Assembly (NCBI GenBank): GCA_036675345.1 | Contig: JAKFFE010000033.1 | Location: 207,365-271,364 of the forward strand | Length of the DNA stretch: 64,000 nt | Source of the DNA: JALYOC01 sp036675345 | GTDB taxonomy: Bacteria > Myxococcota > Myxococcia > Myxococcales > Myxococcaceae | Direction of reading: 5' to 3' | Shown: piece after piece, positions 50,945 through 60,066 of the stretch | How the letters are laid out: every line of letters begins with the position of its first letter | Numbering within the stretch: the stretch's first letter is position 1 | Made by a program: the position numbers and the translations under genes | Notes under the pieces: generated by a model | Told to the model about the DNA's origin: nothing | What the model saw: the letters and a program-made list of their open reading frames with translations, nothing else | Databases searched by the model: none

Positions 50945-51190
50945 CGGAGGAAGTCGACAGCCCGAACGGGAAGACGTGGGCGTACCCGACCAGCAGCGCG
51001 CCGCCGAAGGAAATGCCCTCCGTGCGATCGCTGATCACCGGAGCCGCCGGATCCACGGGCGCGAACTCCGACTGATACTACGACATGGCTGCCTTGGCCC
51101 ACGCGCCCAGCCACAGGCCGGACGGCGCGGTCGACGCCGCGTACCACTTGAGCCCCAGCCGGACACCGCCAGCGAAGCCGCGGCTTTGAA
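50945..51190 (-). pseudogene. Outer-membrane barrel gene fragment with an in-frame stop
   Basis: The minus strand reads RGFAGGVRLGLKWYAAST, then APSGLWLGAWAKAAMS, an in-frame TAG (51078-51080), and onwards in the same frame as YQSEFAPVDPAAPVISDRTE and GISFGGALLVGYAHVFPFGL. These are strands of a DUF3575-like outer-membrane barrel, of which only the middle remains, with no start codon, signal peptide or terminal strand. The premature stop, and the loss of both ends, mark it as a pseudogene. It lies directly downstream of the Cys-rich lipoprotein gene. Confidence 0.7.
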
Positions 51191-51192
51191 GG

Positions 51193-51513
51193 TCACGTAG
51201 GCGGAACGCAGAAGTACCCGGTGTGATGGATGACGCAATCGAGCCCGTCGTCGCAGGGCTCGCTCGGCGAGCACGTCTGACGACAGACGCCCGCACAATC
51301 GGGATCATCCATACATTGCTCGCTGAGGGCGCAGCCGCCCTCCCCTCCGCATGGGTCGTAATAGCCATCCCAGCCCAGGTGCCGGGGCGGATTGCAGACC
51401 TCGAGCTGGCAGGCCGTGCCGATCGGTTCGCTACCTTCAGAGAAACAACTATGCGAACAACCGCTGAGGAGCAGTGCTGCCAGCAGCGCGCATCCCGAAA
51501 CGAAAGCCCTCAC
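51193..51513 (-). CDS. Small cysteine-rich lipoprotein
   Basis: From a GTG at 51513 with GGAGG upstream, the product has 106 residues, a signal peptide with lipobox (LLLSGC), and 15 Cys in total. The mature chain is built from Cys-containing loops (CGGEGGCALSEQCMDDPDC, CDDGLDCVIHHTGYFC), similar in style to the Cys-rich part of the 39089 lipoprotein. It could be a disulfide-rich surface tether or toxin-like domain; neither is proved. The upstream frame to 51723 is unlikely to be translated. Confidence 0.72.
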   Translation of the reverse strand: MRAFVSGCALLAALLLSGCSHSCFSEGSEPIGTACQLEVCNPPRHLGWDGYYDPCGGEGGCALSEQCMDDPDCAGVCRQTCSPSEPCDDGLDCVIHHTGYFCVPPT

Positions 51514-52320
51514 GACAACCTCCGAGCTCGCCGGCCGCGACCGCCGCTTCCATATCACGATCCCGGACGAAGCCGTGAACCCGGTGAAGCATGCCTGACG
51601 GCCGCAGTTCCTCGGCGATGTCCTCGGTGGCCTCCTGGACGCCTGGGAACGCGAGCCCCACGCGACAGGAGTGGCGGTGCTCCCCACCGGCCGCGAGAGC
51701 ACGAGGCGGGACCACAGCAGCACGGCGCAACCTGTCCCCGTATCTGATTTGTCTTGTCACTCCAGGCCCAACTCGACGGGACTGAGCGCATCAATGTTCG
51801 AGCACTCCGCTTCGAACTGGGCGAGGCGCGCGTTCACCTTGGCGATCCGGTCCGGCGCCAGCTGTTCATCGAGCAGCTCGCGAGCGCGGCGCTGCTTTGC
51901 CACCGCATCGGGGCACCGGTTTGCGCGAGCGAGCGTGTACGCGAGCATCGACGCCGTTGACGCGCTCCACGGGGCCAGCTAGCTGAAGGAGGCCCTGGCA
52001 GCGTTCGCTGCCGCCTACGAGGCAATCGTGGCGCCGCTGGCCTGAACCACGTCGCACCCGAAGTGATTGGCTCCGTCCCGCAAGCTTGCCTTACTTGCGG
52101 CGGGTGCCGTGGCACCTGTGAGCGGCAAGCTGAGGAAGAATGGCCCGTCGCTTCAGCAGCTCCTCCGCGGCGCGCCGGCTGGTGACCACCGCCAGCCAAT
52201 CGCCAGGTCTGCCCACCCGGGGCAGACCTGAACTCGCGTTTGGTGTCGCGACGAAAAGGACAGTAGTCCAGCCCCCTGCCATTCGAGTTCGCGAAGGGCC
52301 AGGAAGAGAGGCGGCCAGGG
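51514..52320. other. Gene-poor stretch with short coding remnants
   Basis: No intact gene is visible in 0.8 kb. Short stretches with protein-like texture occur, for example a plus-strand LKEALAAFAAAYEAIVAPLA tail at about 51980-52040 and a minus-strand GDWLAVVTSRRAAEELLKRR near 52160, but neither has both a start and a family motif. A perfect 9-bp hairpin, GGTCTGCCC-N5-GGGCAGACC, lies at 52206-52228. The word AAGCTGAGGAAGAAT at about 52127 recurs at 59628. Confidence 0.5.
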
Positions 52321-53526
52321 TCACCGCGTCGGGGTGGCCCGGACGACGAAGCTGCGGACCTCGAAGGTCTCGGGATCCTCGCTGAACACGGTCATGGCGA
52401 TCTCGCCGGCGTTGTTGAGCGACTCGCTGCAGGTGACCACGCTGCTGACGACGACGCCCTCATAGAGGTCGCCCGCCTGGAGAACCGTGTGTACCCGCGG
52501 GTTGGGCCCGGTGTAGACGCCCTGGATTTGCCGGCCGGTCGCGGGGTCGAACTCGTCGAGATCCGCGGTGAACGCAACCATGCCCAGGTCGTTGAGGGAG
52601 GGCTCGAGGAAGGACGAGTACGGCCCCTTGCTGTCCACCACGCGCTCCAGCTCGCCGCCGTTGCCGGTGTAGATGCCCAGCAACTGCTCGTCGCGTTTGA
52701 ACTCCGAGGTGCTGAAGGCCACCGTGCCGAAACGGTTGATGGACGGGTCGCCGACCGAGAACCGGTCATTTCCGCCGGCGATTTGGGTGAACGTCCCGTC
52801 GGGGTTGGAGATCCAGATCCCGCTGTCCTCGAACGCGATCTGTCCGGACTCGTTCATCGAAACCCGCGAGGACGGCGTGTCGAACAGGCCTTGCGAGTCG
52901 AGGAAGCGCTCATCGAACGTCCCGTTGCGCGACCCGGTGAAGAGGCCAGAGTCGCCGTTGTCCAACTCCGGCACGATGGCGACCTGTCCCAGGTTGTTCA
53001 CCGACTGATCGGCGACCAGGAACTCGGAGATGAAGTCACCGCCTGGAAGGTTGATGGTGTGGGCGATGGTCGTCAGCGCCCCGCCCGAGCCCAGGAACAC
53101 CCCCTGTCGCCGAGCGCGCTGCTCCGGCGTGGCGCACTCGGTCCGGGTGGTCAGACGCCGGATGTTGCCCTGAAAGGCGACCTCACCGAGATCGTTGATC
53201 GATGGGTCCGAGGGAATCGCGGTGAACCCGTTGTCGCAGAAGGTGGGGTAGTCCGCCGCCTGCCGGGTGTCGGCGATCACCACGGGCGCGTCGGTGGCGC
53301 TCTGCTTGGTGATCAGCTGGACGAACCCCTCCTCCTGGTTGCGGACCACCGCGGCCACCGTTCCGGAGGAGTTGATCGCCGCGCACGTCCGCTCCACCGA
53401 CACCCCATCGCGCTGACTGTCGATCAGCGTGGTGAATGTGTACCGCGCTGGCTGTGCCTCCGCCTGCACCGATACTGCCCCCAGAAAGAGTGCTGCTCCC
53501 ATCCCCACTGCGCTTCGCCCCAGCAT
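52321..53526 (-). CDS. Secreted protein of DUF7453-like repeats
   Basis: From the ATG at 53526 (AGAGGAAG upstream) the 401-residue product has a Sec signal peptide (SAVGMGAALFLGAVSVQAEA). The mature chain consists of repeating units in which a short strand is followed by a phrase such as INDLGEVAFQG, VNNLGQVAIVP, MNESGQIAFED, INRFGTVAFST, LNDLGMVAFTA and LNNAGEIAMTV: an NxxG(x)(V/I)A(F/M) core about every 50 residues, the pattern of choice-of-anchor tandem-repeat (DUF7453) proteins. Such proteins are exported and of unknown function. There is no lipobox. Confidence 0.82.
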   Translation of the reverse strand: MLGRSAVGMGAALFLGAVSVQAEAQPARYTFTTLIDSQRDGVSVERTCAAINSSGTVAAVVRNQEEGFVQLITKQSATDAPVVIADTRQAADYPTFCDNGFTAIPSDPSINDLGEVAFQGNIRRLTTRTECATPEQRARRQGVFLGSGGALTTIAHTINLPGGDFISEFLVADQSVNNLGQVAIVPELDNGDSGLFTGSRNGTFDERFLDSQGLFDTPSSRVSMNESGQIAFEDSGIWISNPDGTFTQIAGGNDRFSVGDPSINRFGTVAFSTSEFKRDEQLLGIYTGNGGELERVVDSKGPYSSFLEPSLNDLGMVAFTADLDEFDPATGRQIQGVYTGPNPRVHTVLQAGDLYEGVVVSSVVTCSESLNNAGEIAMTVFSEDPETFEVRSFVVRATPTR

Positions 53527-53864
53527 TTTCGCTTCCTCTCGCGTTCCCTCGCCGTTGGGAACATCCCGCGGGGCGGTGAACTGCGAGGCGAACGGTGAGC
53601 ACGGGCGCGGGAGAAGGAACCGTGTCCCCAGGTCGCAGAAATGGGGCTGGGGCTGGGGGTTGAGGCCGGGGCCGGTTTGGCCGGGGCCGGACACGGGGTC
53701 GCTTTCGGACCTCCCTCCTCGGAGGTCCACCCTCACCCAGCGCCAAGCGTCTCTGCAGGACCTCCGCCCACAGCGCCTCAAGCCCGTCCTCCGGCCAGCC
53801 GCGCGCTCCGCGACGGCAGCTTCGAGCGGCGACAGGTCGCCCGCCGCCGCGGCAGTGCAGGAGT
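53527..53864. other. Intergenic region without a recognisable gene
   Basis: This 338-bp gap lies between the secreted repeat protein and the next lipoprotein gene. It contains imperfect GGCCGGGGCCGG direct repeats near 53675-53690. Frames across it have no convincing start or motif. Confidence 0.5.
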
Positions 53865-54818
53865 TTACCGCGGGATGCGGAAGAGGCCGCTCTGTTCCAC
53901 CGTGTAGAAGGCGTCCGCGTCCACCGCGACGGCGCGGATGCCGTTGCGGTCCTCGACAGGCGTTTGCAGCTCGCCGGTGAGCCCGAGTGCGTAGATGCGG
54001 CGACCACCGGCGATCGACTCGTTGGTTCCCGCGAACGCAGTCGAGCTGGCCGCGTCCCAGACGATATTGGTGACGCCGCTGGAGGAGAACATCTGCGCGT
54101 CGGAGAGGTCGATCTTGGCGCGGTAGAAGTCGCGCAGTCCGTCGGTGACGAAGAACAGGTAGCCGCCTCCCGACGCCAGCGGGGACGGGAGCAGCAGGTT
54201 CTCGGCGAACCAGGAAACCGACCCGCCGGCGCGGGGGTACTTCACCAGGCCGGTGGCCACGCTCCAGATCACGTGCTCGTCGGTGAGCGTGATCGCCAGC
54301 GGGTGCCGGAAGTTGGTCAGTGCGCCGCCGTCGTGGAGGAGCTGCTGCCCGGAGCCGTCCTGGTTCGCCATCCGCGCGACCACCACCACCTGCCCGTTGT
54401 CCGGATCGCTCGCGAGGTGGACCCAGTAGATCGTGCCCGGGCCGAGCACGGCGACGCCCACCGGGTGATCGAGCGGCACGGTGACCGGGGAGGGATTGGT
54501 CTTGGCGAAGCGGTACAGGACCCCGCCGGCGACGAGGAATGCGTCGGTCTCCGAGAGCAAGATGCTGTGCGCGTTGGCGTGCCCCAGGTCACCTTCGTGC
54601 AGCAACTGCACGCTGGACCCGTCCTTCAGCGCCCGCTGGAAGCGCACGTTCGCGCCGTCGTCCTCGACCCAGTAAACGTGGAGGCCGTCGACGGCGACCG
54701 CCGCGCCGCTGTCGAAATCCAGATCCACGAGCCGCGCCGGAGCGCCGCCGACGCTCGGGCCGCAAGCGGAGAGGGCAGCGAAACAGAGAACGGCGGCGAG
54801 ACGAGAGATCCGGGCCAT
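53865..54818 (-). CDS. Beta-propeller-like lipoprotein
   Basis: From the ATG at 54818 the product is 317 residues with a signal peptide and lipobox (ALSACG). The mature chain repeats segments such as AVAVDGLHVYWVEDDGANVR, GVAVLGPGTIYWVHLASD, LTDEHVIWSVATGLVKYP, GYLFFVTDGLRDFYRAKI and AVAVDADAFYTVEQSGLF, each with a short V-x-(W/Y) strand: the layout of a six- or seven-bladed beta-propeller seen in many myxobacterial lipoproteins. No catalytic residues were recognised. The upstream part of the frame to 54962 is left out. Confidence 0.82.
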   Translation of the reverse strand: MARISRLAAVLCFAALSACGPSVGGAPARLVDLDFDSGAAVAVDGLHVYWVEDDGANVRFQRALKDGSSVQLLHEGDLGHANAHSILLSETDAFLVAGGVLYRFAKTNPSPVTVPLDHPVGVAVLGPGTIYWVHLASDPDNGQVVVVARMANQDGSGQQLLHDGGALTNFRHPLAITLTDEHVIWSVATGLVKYPRAGGSVSWFAENLLLPSPLASGGGYLFFVTDGLRDFYRAKIDLSDAQMFSSSGVTNIVWDAASSTAFAGTNESIAGGRRIYALGLTGELQTPVEDRNGIRAVAVDADAFYTVEQSGLFRIPR

Positions 54819-54889
54819 GGGCTGGTGAGTATCGCTGATCTCTAGCGGCTCTCGCTCCCGCGCGGCAGAGGCGTCGGCCACTCCACGAC

Positions 54890-55816
54890 CTACCGGAAGA
54901 CCTGGACGGTGAGGCGAATCCAGTCGTTGTGGTTCCAGTTGGCGTTGACGGCCACCCCGCACATCCCGATTTGGTAGGTCTCTGGCGGGAGCTCCTCGGC
55001 CGTCGAGAGCGAGAACGGAAGTCGGGTGAAGCCGCCGACGCTGAGACCGTCGAGGAAGGCCTGGCCCCCGTTGAATCTGCTGACCGGGCCGGTAGCGCCA
55101 ACCCGGTAACAGAGATCCAGTTTGAGGCTGTTCGCGCCGCCCGTGTTCGTCCCAAAGGCACCGGTCGCGTGGACCACGACCGTCTGTTGCGCGTCGATCC
55201 TCACCGTGGCCACAGGACCGAACATGAAGAAGTTCGTCGGCTCGGGCTGGTTGGGCAGAACAGCGGGAGCACCTCCGTGCACGAAGACGCTCGAGACGAT
55301 GCCCGAGAGGCCCTGCGGCCCGGTCGCGCCGGTCTGGCCCTGAGGACCCTGCACACCTTGCGGTCCCTGCGCGCCTGCCGAACCAGGCTCTCCCTGAGGC
55401 CCTGGTGCGCCCGGCGGTCCGGCCTGCCCGATGTCGCCCTGCGCTCCCTGAGGACCCGCGGGACCGGCATCGCCCTGGGGCCCCTGCGGACCGAGATCAC
55501 CGGGGTCCCCTTGTCGGCCGGTCGCCCCCGTATCGCCCTGCGGTCCCTGGGCGATGATCACCCCACCATCGAATGAGAGCGAGCCTCCATCGGCCAGCTG
55601 GACCCAGTACGTCGAGGACTCACCTCGAGGACCTGCGGCTCCTTGTGGGCCAGCCTCACCTGCCGGTCCGGAAACACCCTGCGGCCCCGCGGGGCCTTGG
55701 GCGCCCTGTTCACCTGCCGGTCCGGAAACACCCTGCGGCCCTGCGGGGCCTTCATTCGAACAGGCGAACGACATTCCCAGCAGCGGCAACAGCAACCAGA
55801 GCACTCGGTGGTTCAA
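54890..55816 (-). CDS. Collagen-like lipoprotein
   Basis: From a TTG at 55816, with AAGGA upstream, the product is 308 residues. After the lipobox (GMSFAC) come two blocks of collagen triplets (GPAGPQGVSGPAGEQGAQGP and later GDTGATGRQGDPGDLGPQGP), about 45 triplets in all, rich in Pro and Gln and with a short spacer between the blocks. The C-terminal about 130 residues form a compact beta domain (SSVFVHGGAPAVLPNQPEPT to QVFR) that probably acts as a trimeric head. Bacterial collagen-like lipoproteins are usually trimeric surface filaments. Compare the frameshifted collagen-like gene at 11027-12170. Confidence 0.88.
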   Translation of the reverse strand: MNHRVLWLLLPLLGMSFACSNEGPAGPQGVSGPAGEQGAQGPAGPQGVSGPAGEAGPQGAAGPRGESSTYWVQLADGGSLSFDGGVIIAQGPQGDTGATGRQGDPGDLGPQGPQGDAGPAGPQGAQGDIGQAGPPGAPGPQGEPGSAGAQGPQGVQGPQGQTGATGPQGLSGIVSSVFVHGGAPAVLPNQPEPTNFFMFGPVATVRIDAQQTVVVHATGAFGTNTGGANSLKLDLCYRVGATGPVSRFNGGQAFLDGLSVGGFTRLPFSLSTAEELPPETYQIGMCGVAVNANWNHNDWIRLTVQVFR

Positions 55817-55889
55817 TCAGTTCCTTGGGAGAGGCCGCCGAAACCGCGCGGGGCATGGACTGTAGGCTCCTGAAACGGCCAGTCCACCC

Positions 55890-55995
55890 TCATCGCTCTT
55901 CGAGCATCACCTTCAACTGGCGGATCCACCGAATGATGTAGTCGCGCTCGAGGTTCTTGAACTGGTCAGGCAGCAAAGCTGAGGCGAGCTGCAGA
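55890..55995 (-). pseudogene. C-terminal fragment of an unidentified gene
   Basis: The minus strand reads LASALLPDQFKNLERDYIIR then WIRQLKVMLEER and a stop. This has the texture of the end of a real protein, but the frame breaks down upstream into shadow sequence of the Fn3 gene, so it is a remnant. The rest of the 418-bp gap (55817-56234) has no gene; a plus-strand MRALWEVFARPYELKR at about 56010 is likewise an isolated scrap. Confidence 0.45.
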
Positions 55996-56234
55996 CCCGC
56001 AGGCGCGGCAGCATGCGGGCGCTGTGGGAGGTGTTCGCGCGGCCCTACGAGCTCAAGCGGCCCGCAGCCGGAGGAAGAATCCCCTCGCGCAGAACCGCGC
56101 CGACGCGTAGCGCTCCGCCCACCGAGAAAAAACGGGTCAGAAATGACTACGTGGGCCGGATCTTCGTCCATCGTTCGTCCGGACGCTGACGCCGCCCCCC
56201 CGCCTGTCTCCCCTGCCCTGCCTTCGAGGTCTTT

Positions 56235-59200
56235 GTGAAGCCGCTGGCTTTTCGCTCGCTGTTGACCCTCACCCTCGTCCTCGCCGCCGCCGGATGCGGC
56301 CAACCCTCCGGAACGGATGGAGGAGTTGACGCCGGAGCCGATGGCGGGCGCGACGCGGGGATGGACGCCGGCGTGGATGGCGGCACCGACGGGGGGCAGG
56401 AGGTCAGGGTCCCCGGCGCGCCCGAAGGGGTGGTGGCCAGCGCAGGCCCCGCCCAGGCCACCCTCGCTTGGACGGCGCCGGCCGACACCGGGGGCAGCCC
56501 CCTGACCGGCTTTCGAGTCACGCCTCACCTCGCCGGCGTCGCGGGAACGCCCATCCAGATCGCCGGCGGTGGCACCACCTCGACTGTGGTCACCGGCCTC
56601 ACCAATGGACCCGCCTATACCTTCACCGTCGCCGCCCAGAACGCGGTGGGTACGGGGCCGGATTCCACCGCGTCCAATGAGGTGGTGCCGGCAGCCGTCC
56701 CGGGCGCCCCCTCCGGAGTGACCGCCACGGCGGGCAACGCCCAGGCGACGGTCTTTTGGAGCGCCCCGGTGGACACCGGCGGCAGCGCGCTCACCGGCTT
56801 TGTGGTGACGCCCTTCGCAGGCGCCGTCGCCCAGACCGCCGTCGAGCTCAACGACCCCGGCGCCACCAGCGCCATCATCGTGGGTCTCACCAACGGCAGC
56901 GCGTACACCTTCCGGGTCGCGGCAAAGAACGCGGTGGGAACCGGCGCCGACTCTGCACCCTCGAACGCGGTGACCCCCAGCGCCCCGGCGACGGCGCCCG
57001 CTGCACCGACCGGCGTCACCGCGACTGCGGGCAACGGGCAGGTGGTCCTCGCCTGGACCGCTCCCTCCACCGGGGGCAGCCCGCTGACCCATTACCTCAT
57101 CACGCCGACCGCAGCGGGTGTGGAGGGCGCGCCGATCACGGTGAGCTCCGGAAGCGCGACGACGGCCACCCTCGCGCCGCTGACCAACGGCACCGAGTAC
57201 AGCTTCACCGTGGCGGCGGCGAACGCCGTCGGCGTGGGACCTGCTTCCGGTCCGACCGCAGCGGTCACTCCCTCCACCGTGCCGGGTGTGCCCACCGCGC
57301 TGCGGGGCATGGCCGGCGACGGCACCCTGACCGTCCATTGGCTGCCGCCCGCCAGCGACGGCGGCCGGCCGATTTCTGGCTACAGCGTCACCGCCTCGCC
57401 CGGGGGCGCCTCAGCGTCCACCACCGGCGCGACGATGGTCACCCTCACCGGTCTCACCAACGGACAGGCCTTCACCCTCTCCGTGGTGGCCAGCAACGCC
57501 AACGGCCCTGGCCTCCCGGCCACGACGCGCATGGTGGTGGCCCCTCCCTGTGGCGTCTGTGGCCTGCCGTCTCCCCCGAGGGAGAACTCCGGCGCGGTCG
57601 CCTACGAGCTGCAGGTGGGAGATCTGAACGAGGATGGGATCCCGGATCTGGTGGGTGCCGACTTCGATGGGAACCAGCTCCACGTGCTGATTGCGCGGGG
57701 AGACGGCACCTTCGAGCCGGCCGCCTCGTACGCGACCGGTGCCCGCCCCAAGGCGATCGCGATCGGTGACCTCAACGGCGATGGGCACCTCGACCTGGTG
57801 TCCGCCCACTACACCTTCCCCGGCACGATCCGCGTCTTCACCGGCGCCGGCGATGGGACGCTGAGCGCAGCGGGCGACTTCGCGGTGGGCGGACGCCCCG
57901 AGTCGGTGGCGCTCGGAGATCTCAACGCCGACGGGGAGCTGGACGCGGTCGTGGCGATGGTGGGCGATGGCGACCAGCCGGTCGCGGTGCTGGCCGGAAA
58001 TGGAGACGCGACCTTCCAGAGCGCCGTCCCCTACGGGTCGGGTGCGGGAAGCGCGGTGGCGATCTCGGACCTCAACCGGGACAGCAGACCCGATCTGGTC
58101 GTGGCGGCATTCGCGGCCAGCCGGATCCTGGTGTTGATGAACAGCGGGACCGGGACCTTCCCGGCGCAGACCCAGTTCACCTCCGGCACCAACCCGCTCG
58201 AGCTCGTTTCGGCGGACTTCAACGGCGACCTGTCTCCCGACGTGGCCTCGCTGAACTTCGGCGCCGGGACCATCAGCGTGCTGCTGGGGACCGGGACCGG
58301 GACGTTGGGGACCAAAGTCGACTACGGCAGCGGCAGCGGCCCCAACTCGTTGGCGGTGGGCGACCTCAACGGAGACGGTCGGGTCGACCTCGTCGCGTCG
58401 GACTCCAACATCTCTGGGCAGCTCCGGGTCCTCTTTGGGAACGCCAACGGCACCTTCCAGCCGGCGGTTCAGGTCGGAACGGGCGGCGCCTACAGCGTGG
58501 CGGTGGCGGACGTGAACCAGGACGGCGCCCTGGATCTGGCTGCCGGCAACCTCACCTCCCCCACTCTCAGCACCCTCCTGGGAAACGGAGACGGCAGCTT
58601 CCGCAGCCACGCCGTCTACGGCCCGCCGCTGGTGAACGCGCCGGCCCGGGTGGTCCCGGGCGACCTCAACCGGGACGGGAGGGCGGATGTCGCGGTGCTC
58701 GGCGGCAACGGCACCGTAACCTTGCTCAACGGCGATGGCAGCGGGGCCCTGACCCCGGCGGGGAACGTCGCGCTCCAGCTGGTCTCGTTGACCCTGGCCG
58801 ACTTCGACCTCGATGGACGCCTGGATCTCGCGGGCGCCACCGCCGAGCGGGCGGTCGGAGTGGCGAGGAGGACCAGCAGCGGCAGCTTCCTGCCGTTCGA
58901 AGGGAGAGGCGGCGGCGGGACCTCGGCCATCCTCGCGGAAGACTTCAACCGGGACGGGCGCCCGGATCTCGCCACCGCGCACTCGAGCTCGGGGAGCGCC
59001 TTCGTGTTCCTGGGCAACGGTGACGGCACGCTGCGCGCACCGGTGGAGGCCACCGCCGGCAGCTTCGCCACGGCGCTGGCGTCCGCGGACTTCGACGCGG
59101 ACGGCCGGCCGGATCTGGCGGTCGCCAACCAGCAGGGAAACACCGTCAGCGTCCTCCGCGGGCGGGGGGATGGCACCTTCGACGGCAAGGTGGGCCTCGC

Positions 59201-59618
59201 CGCCGGGGCCGCGCCCAACGCGCTGGTCACCCATGACTTCAACGGCGACGGCCACGCGGATCTGGCCGCCACCAGCGAGACGGATGGAGCGGTGAGCATC
59301 CTGCTGGGAACGGGCAACGGAGGGTTCTCCAGCGCGACCTCGTTTCCGGCGGGCGCTGGCCTGAGGGCGCTCACCGCGGTGGACCTCAACGGCGACGGTT
59401 GGATGGATCTGGCCGCGGTGCGCTACACGCAGCAGGCGCTGACGGTGCTGGTTGGCAACGGCGACGGCACCTTCGGGCCGCCGCAGGAGTGGAACGCGCC
59501 TCCCCGACCGAGCGCGCTGCTGGCCACCGACCTCAACGCTGACGGGAGGGCGGACCTGGTCACCACCGCGGACAGCGCTCCGGGGGTGGGGGTGTTTCTG
59601 GGCGACTGCCTGCCCTGA
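56235..59618 (+). CDS. Very large lipoprotein with four Fn3 domains and an FG-GAP/VCBS-repeat half
   Basis: From a GTG at 56235 the product is 1127 residues with a signal peptide and lipobox (LAAAGC). After a DGG-rich linker come four fibronectin type III-like domains (about 55-435) that share PGAP(S/E)GV and TGGSPLT-F motifs. The remaining about 690 residues are FG-GAP/VCBS repeats with many calcium-loop-like phrases (DLNEDGIPDLV, DLNGDGHLDLV, DLNRDGRADV, DFNRDGRPDLA), typical of a seven-bladed propeller as in integrin-like or lectin-like surface proteins. It is probably outward-facing. The end at 59618 is normal, and no truncation is seen. Confidence 0.9.
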   Translation: MKPLAFRSLLTLTLVLAAAGCGQPSGTDGGVDAGADGGRDAGMDAGVDGGTDGGQEVRVPGAPEGVVASAGPAQATLAWTAPADTGGSPLTGFRVTPHLAGVAGTPIQIAGGGTTSTVVTGLTNGPAYTFTVAAQNAVGTGPDSTASNEVVPAAVPGAPSGVTATAGNAQATVFWSAPVDTGGSALTGFVVTPFAGAVAQTAVELNDPGATSAIIVGLTNGSAYTFRVAAKNAVGTGADSAPSNAVTPSAPATAPAAPTGVTATAGNGQVVLAWTAPSTGGSPLTHYLITPTAAGVEGAPITVSSGSATTATLAPLTNGTEYSFTVAAANAVGVGPASGPTAAVTPSTVPGVPTALRGMAGDGTLTVHWLPPASDGGRPISGYSVTASPGGASASTTGATMVTLTGLTNGQAFTLSVVASNANGPGLPATTRMVVAPPCGVCGLPSPPRENSGAVAYELQVGDLNEDGIPDLVGADFDGNQLHVLIARGDGTFEPAASYATGARPKAIAIGDLNGDGHLDLVSAHYTFPGTIRVFTGAGDGTLSAAGDFAVGGRPESVALGDLNADGELDAVVAMVGDGDQPVAVLAGNGDATFQSAVPYGSGAGSAVAISDLNRDSRPDLVVAAFAASRILVLMNSGTGTFPAQTQFTSGTNPLELVSADFNGDLSPDVASLNFGAGTISVLLGTGTGTLGTKVDYGSGSGPNSLAVGDLNGDGRVDLVASDSNISGQLRVLFGNANGTFQPAVQVGTGGAYSVAVADVNQDGALDLAAGNLTSPTLSTLLGNGDGSFRSHAVYGPPLVNAPARVVPGDLNRDGRADVAVLGGNGTVTLLNGDGSGALTPAGNVALQLVSLTLADFDLDGRLDLAGATAERAVGVARRTSSGSFLPFEGRGGGGTSAILAEDFNRDGRPDLATAHSSSGSAFVFLGNGDGTLRAPVEATAGSFATALASADFDADGRPDLAVANQQGNTVSVLRGRGDGTFDGKVGLAAGAAPNALVTHDFNGDGHADLAATSETDGAVSILLGTGNGGFSSATSFPAGAGLRALTAVDLNGDGWMDLAAVRYTQQALTVLVGNGDGTFGPPQEWNAPPRPSALLATDLNADGRADLVTTADSAPGVGVFLGDCLP

Positions 59619-59817
59619 GGAGCTGAAAAGCTGAGGAAGAATAACCCGCGTTCCACGGCCTGCGCTCGGAGGCGCGGGGGTGATGACGGTCGCGGCCACA
59701 CCCGCGACGCGGTGTCGCAGGGCCGCTGCAGGGGCTGACTTCCAGGGGCGGAGCGCACTCCTCCCTCCGCTGAAGGTGGCGGCTTGGCGGTGCGGTCCGC
59801 GTTCCCGCGCGGGGTTC

Positions 59818-60029
59818 TCAGAGCGCGAGCGGGAGCTGCGGTGACGAGTGCTCGACTGGGAGCGGTGTCCGGTCCGAGCCCTGCTTCAGTCGCTCCAGCA
59901 GTTTCTCCGCGGCGCCGGCGGGATGAGCGCCACCAACCGCTTCACCAGTTCCTCCGCCGTGAACCGGAGCACCTGCCCCTTGCGCGTCCGGTACTCGTAC
60001 CTTCCGTCCTCGCCGACGCACAGTCGCTC
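59818..60029 (-). pseudogene. Remnant of an IS91-family transposase C-terminus
   Basis: In one minus-strand frame lies ERLCVGEDGRYEYRTRKGQV then LRFTAEELVKRLVALIPPAP (about 59903-60029), the penultimate block of IS91/Y2 transposases (pattern RYE..T..G....F.P.E...RLAALIPPPR...L.R.HGVFAP). The HGVFAP end is missing: the next stretch, in another frame (AEKLLERLKQGSDRTPLPVE), runs to a stop at 59818. Neither the catalytic domain nor the element ends were found, so it is a scrap of a former insertion. The region 59619-59817 holds nothing else recognisable. Confidence 0.65.
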
Positions 60030-60066
60030 AGGGCCAGCGGGCCCCGGCTGGAGGGCGGCATCGGGA

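Noticed and set aside
57411..59699. Minus-strand frame of 762 codons over the FG-GAP half
   Set aside because: Antisense shadow; the plus strand has the lipobox, Fn3 and FG-GAP repeats in one intact frame.
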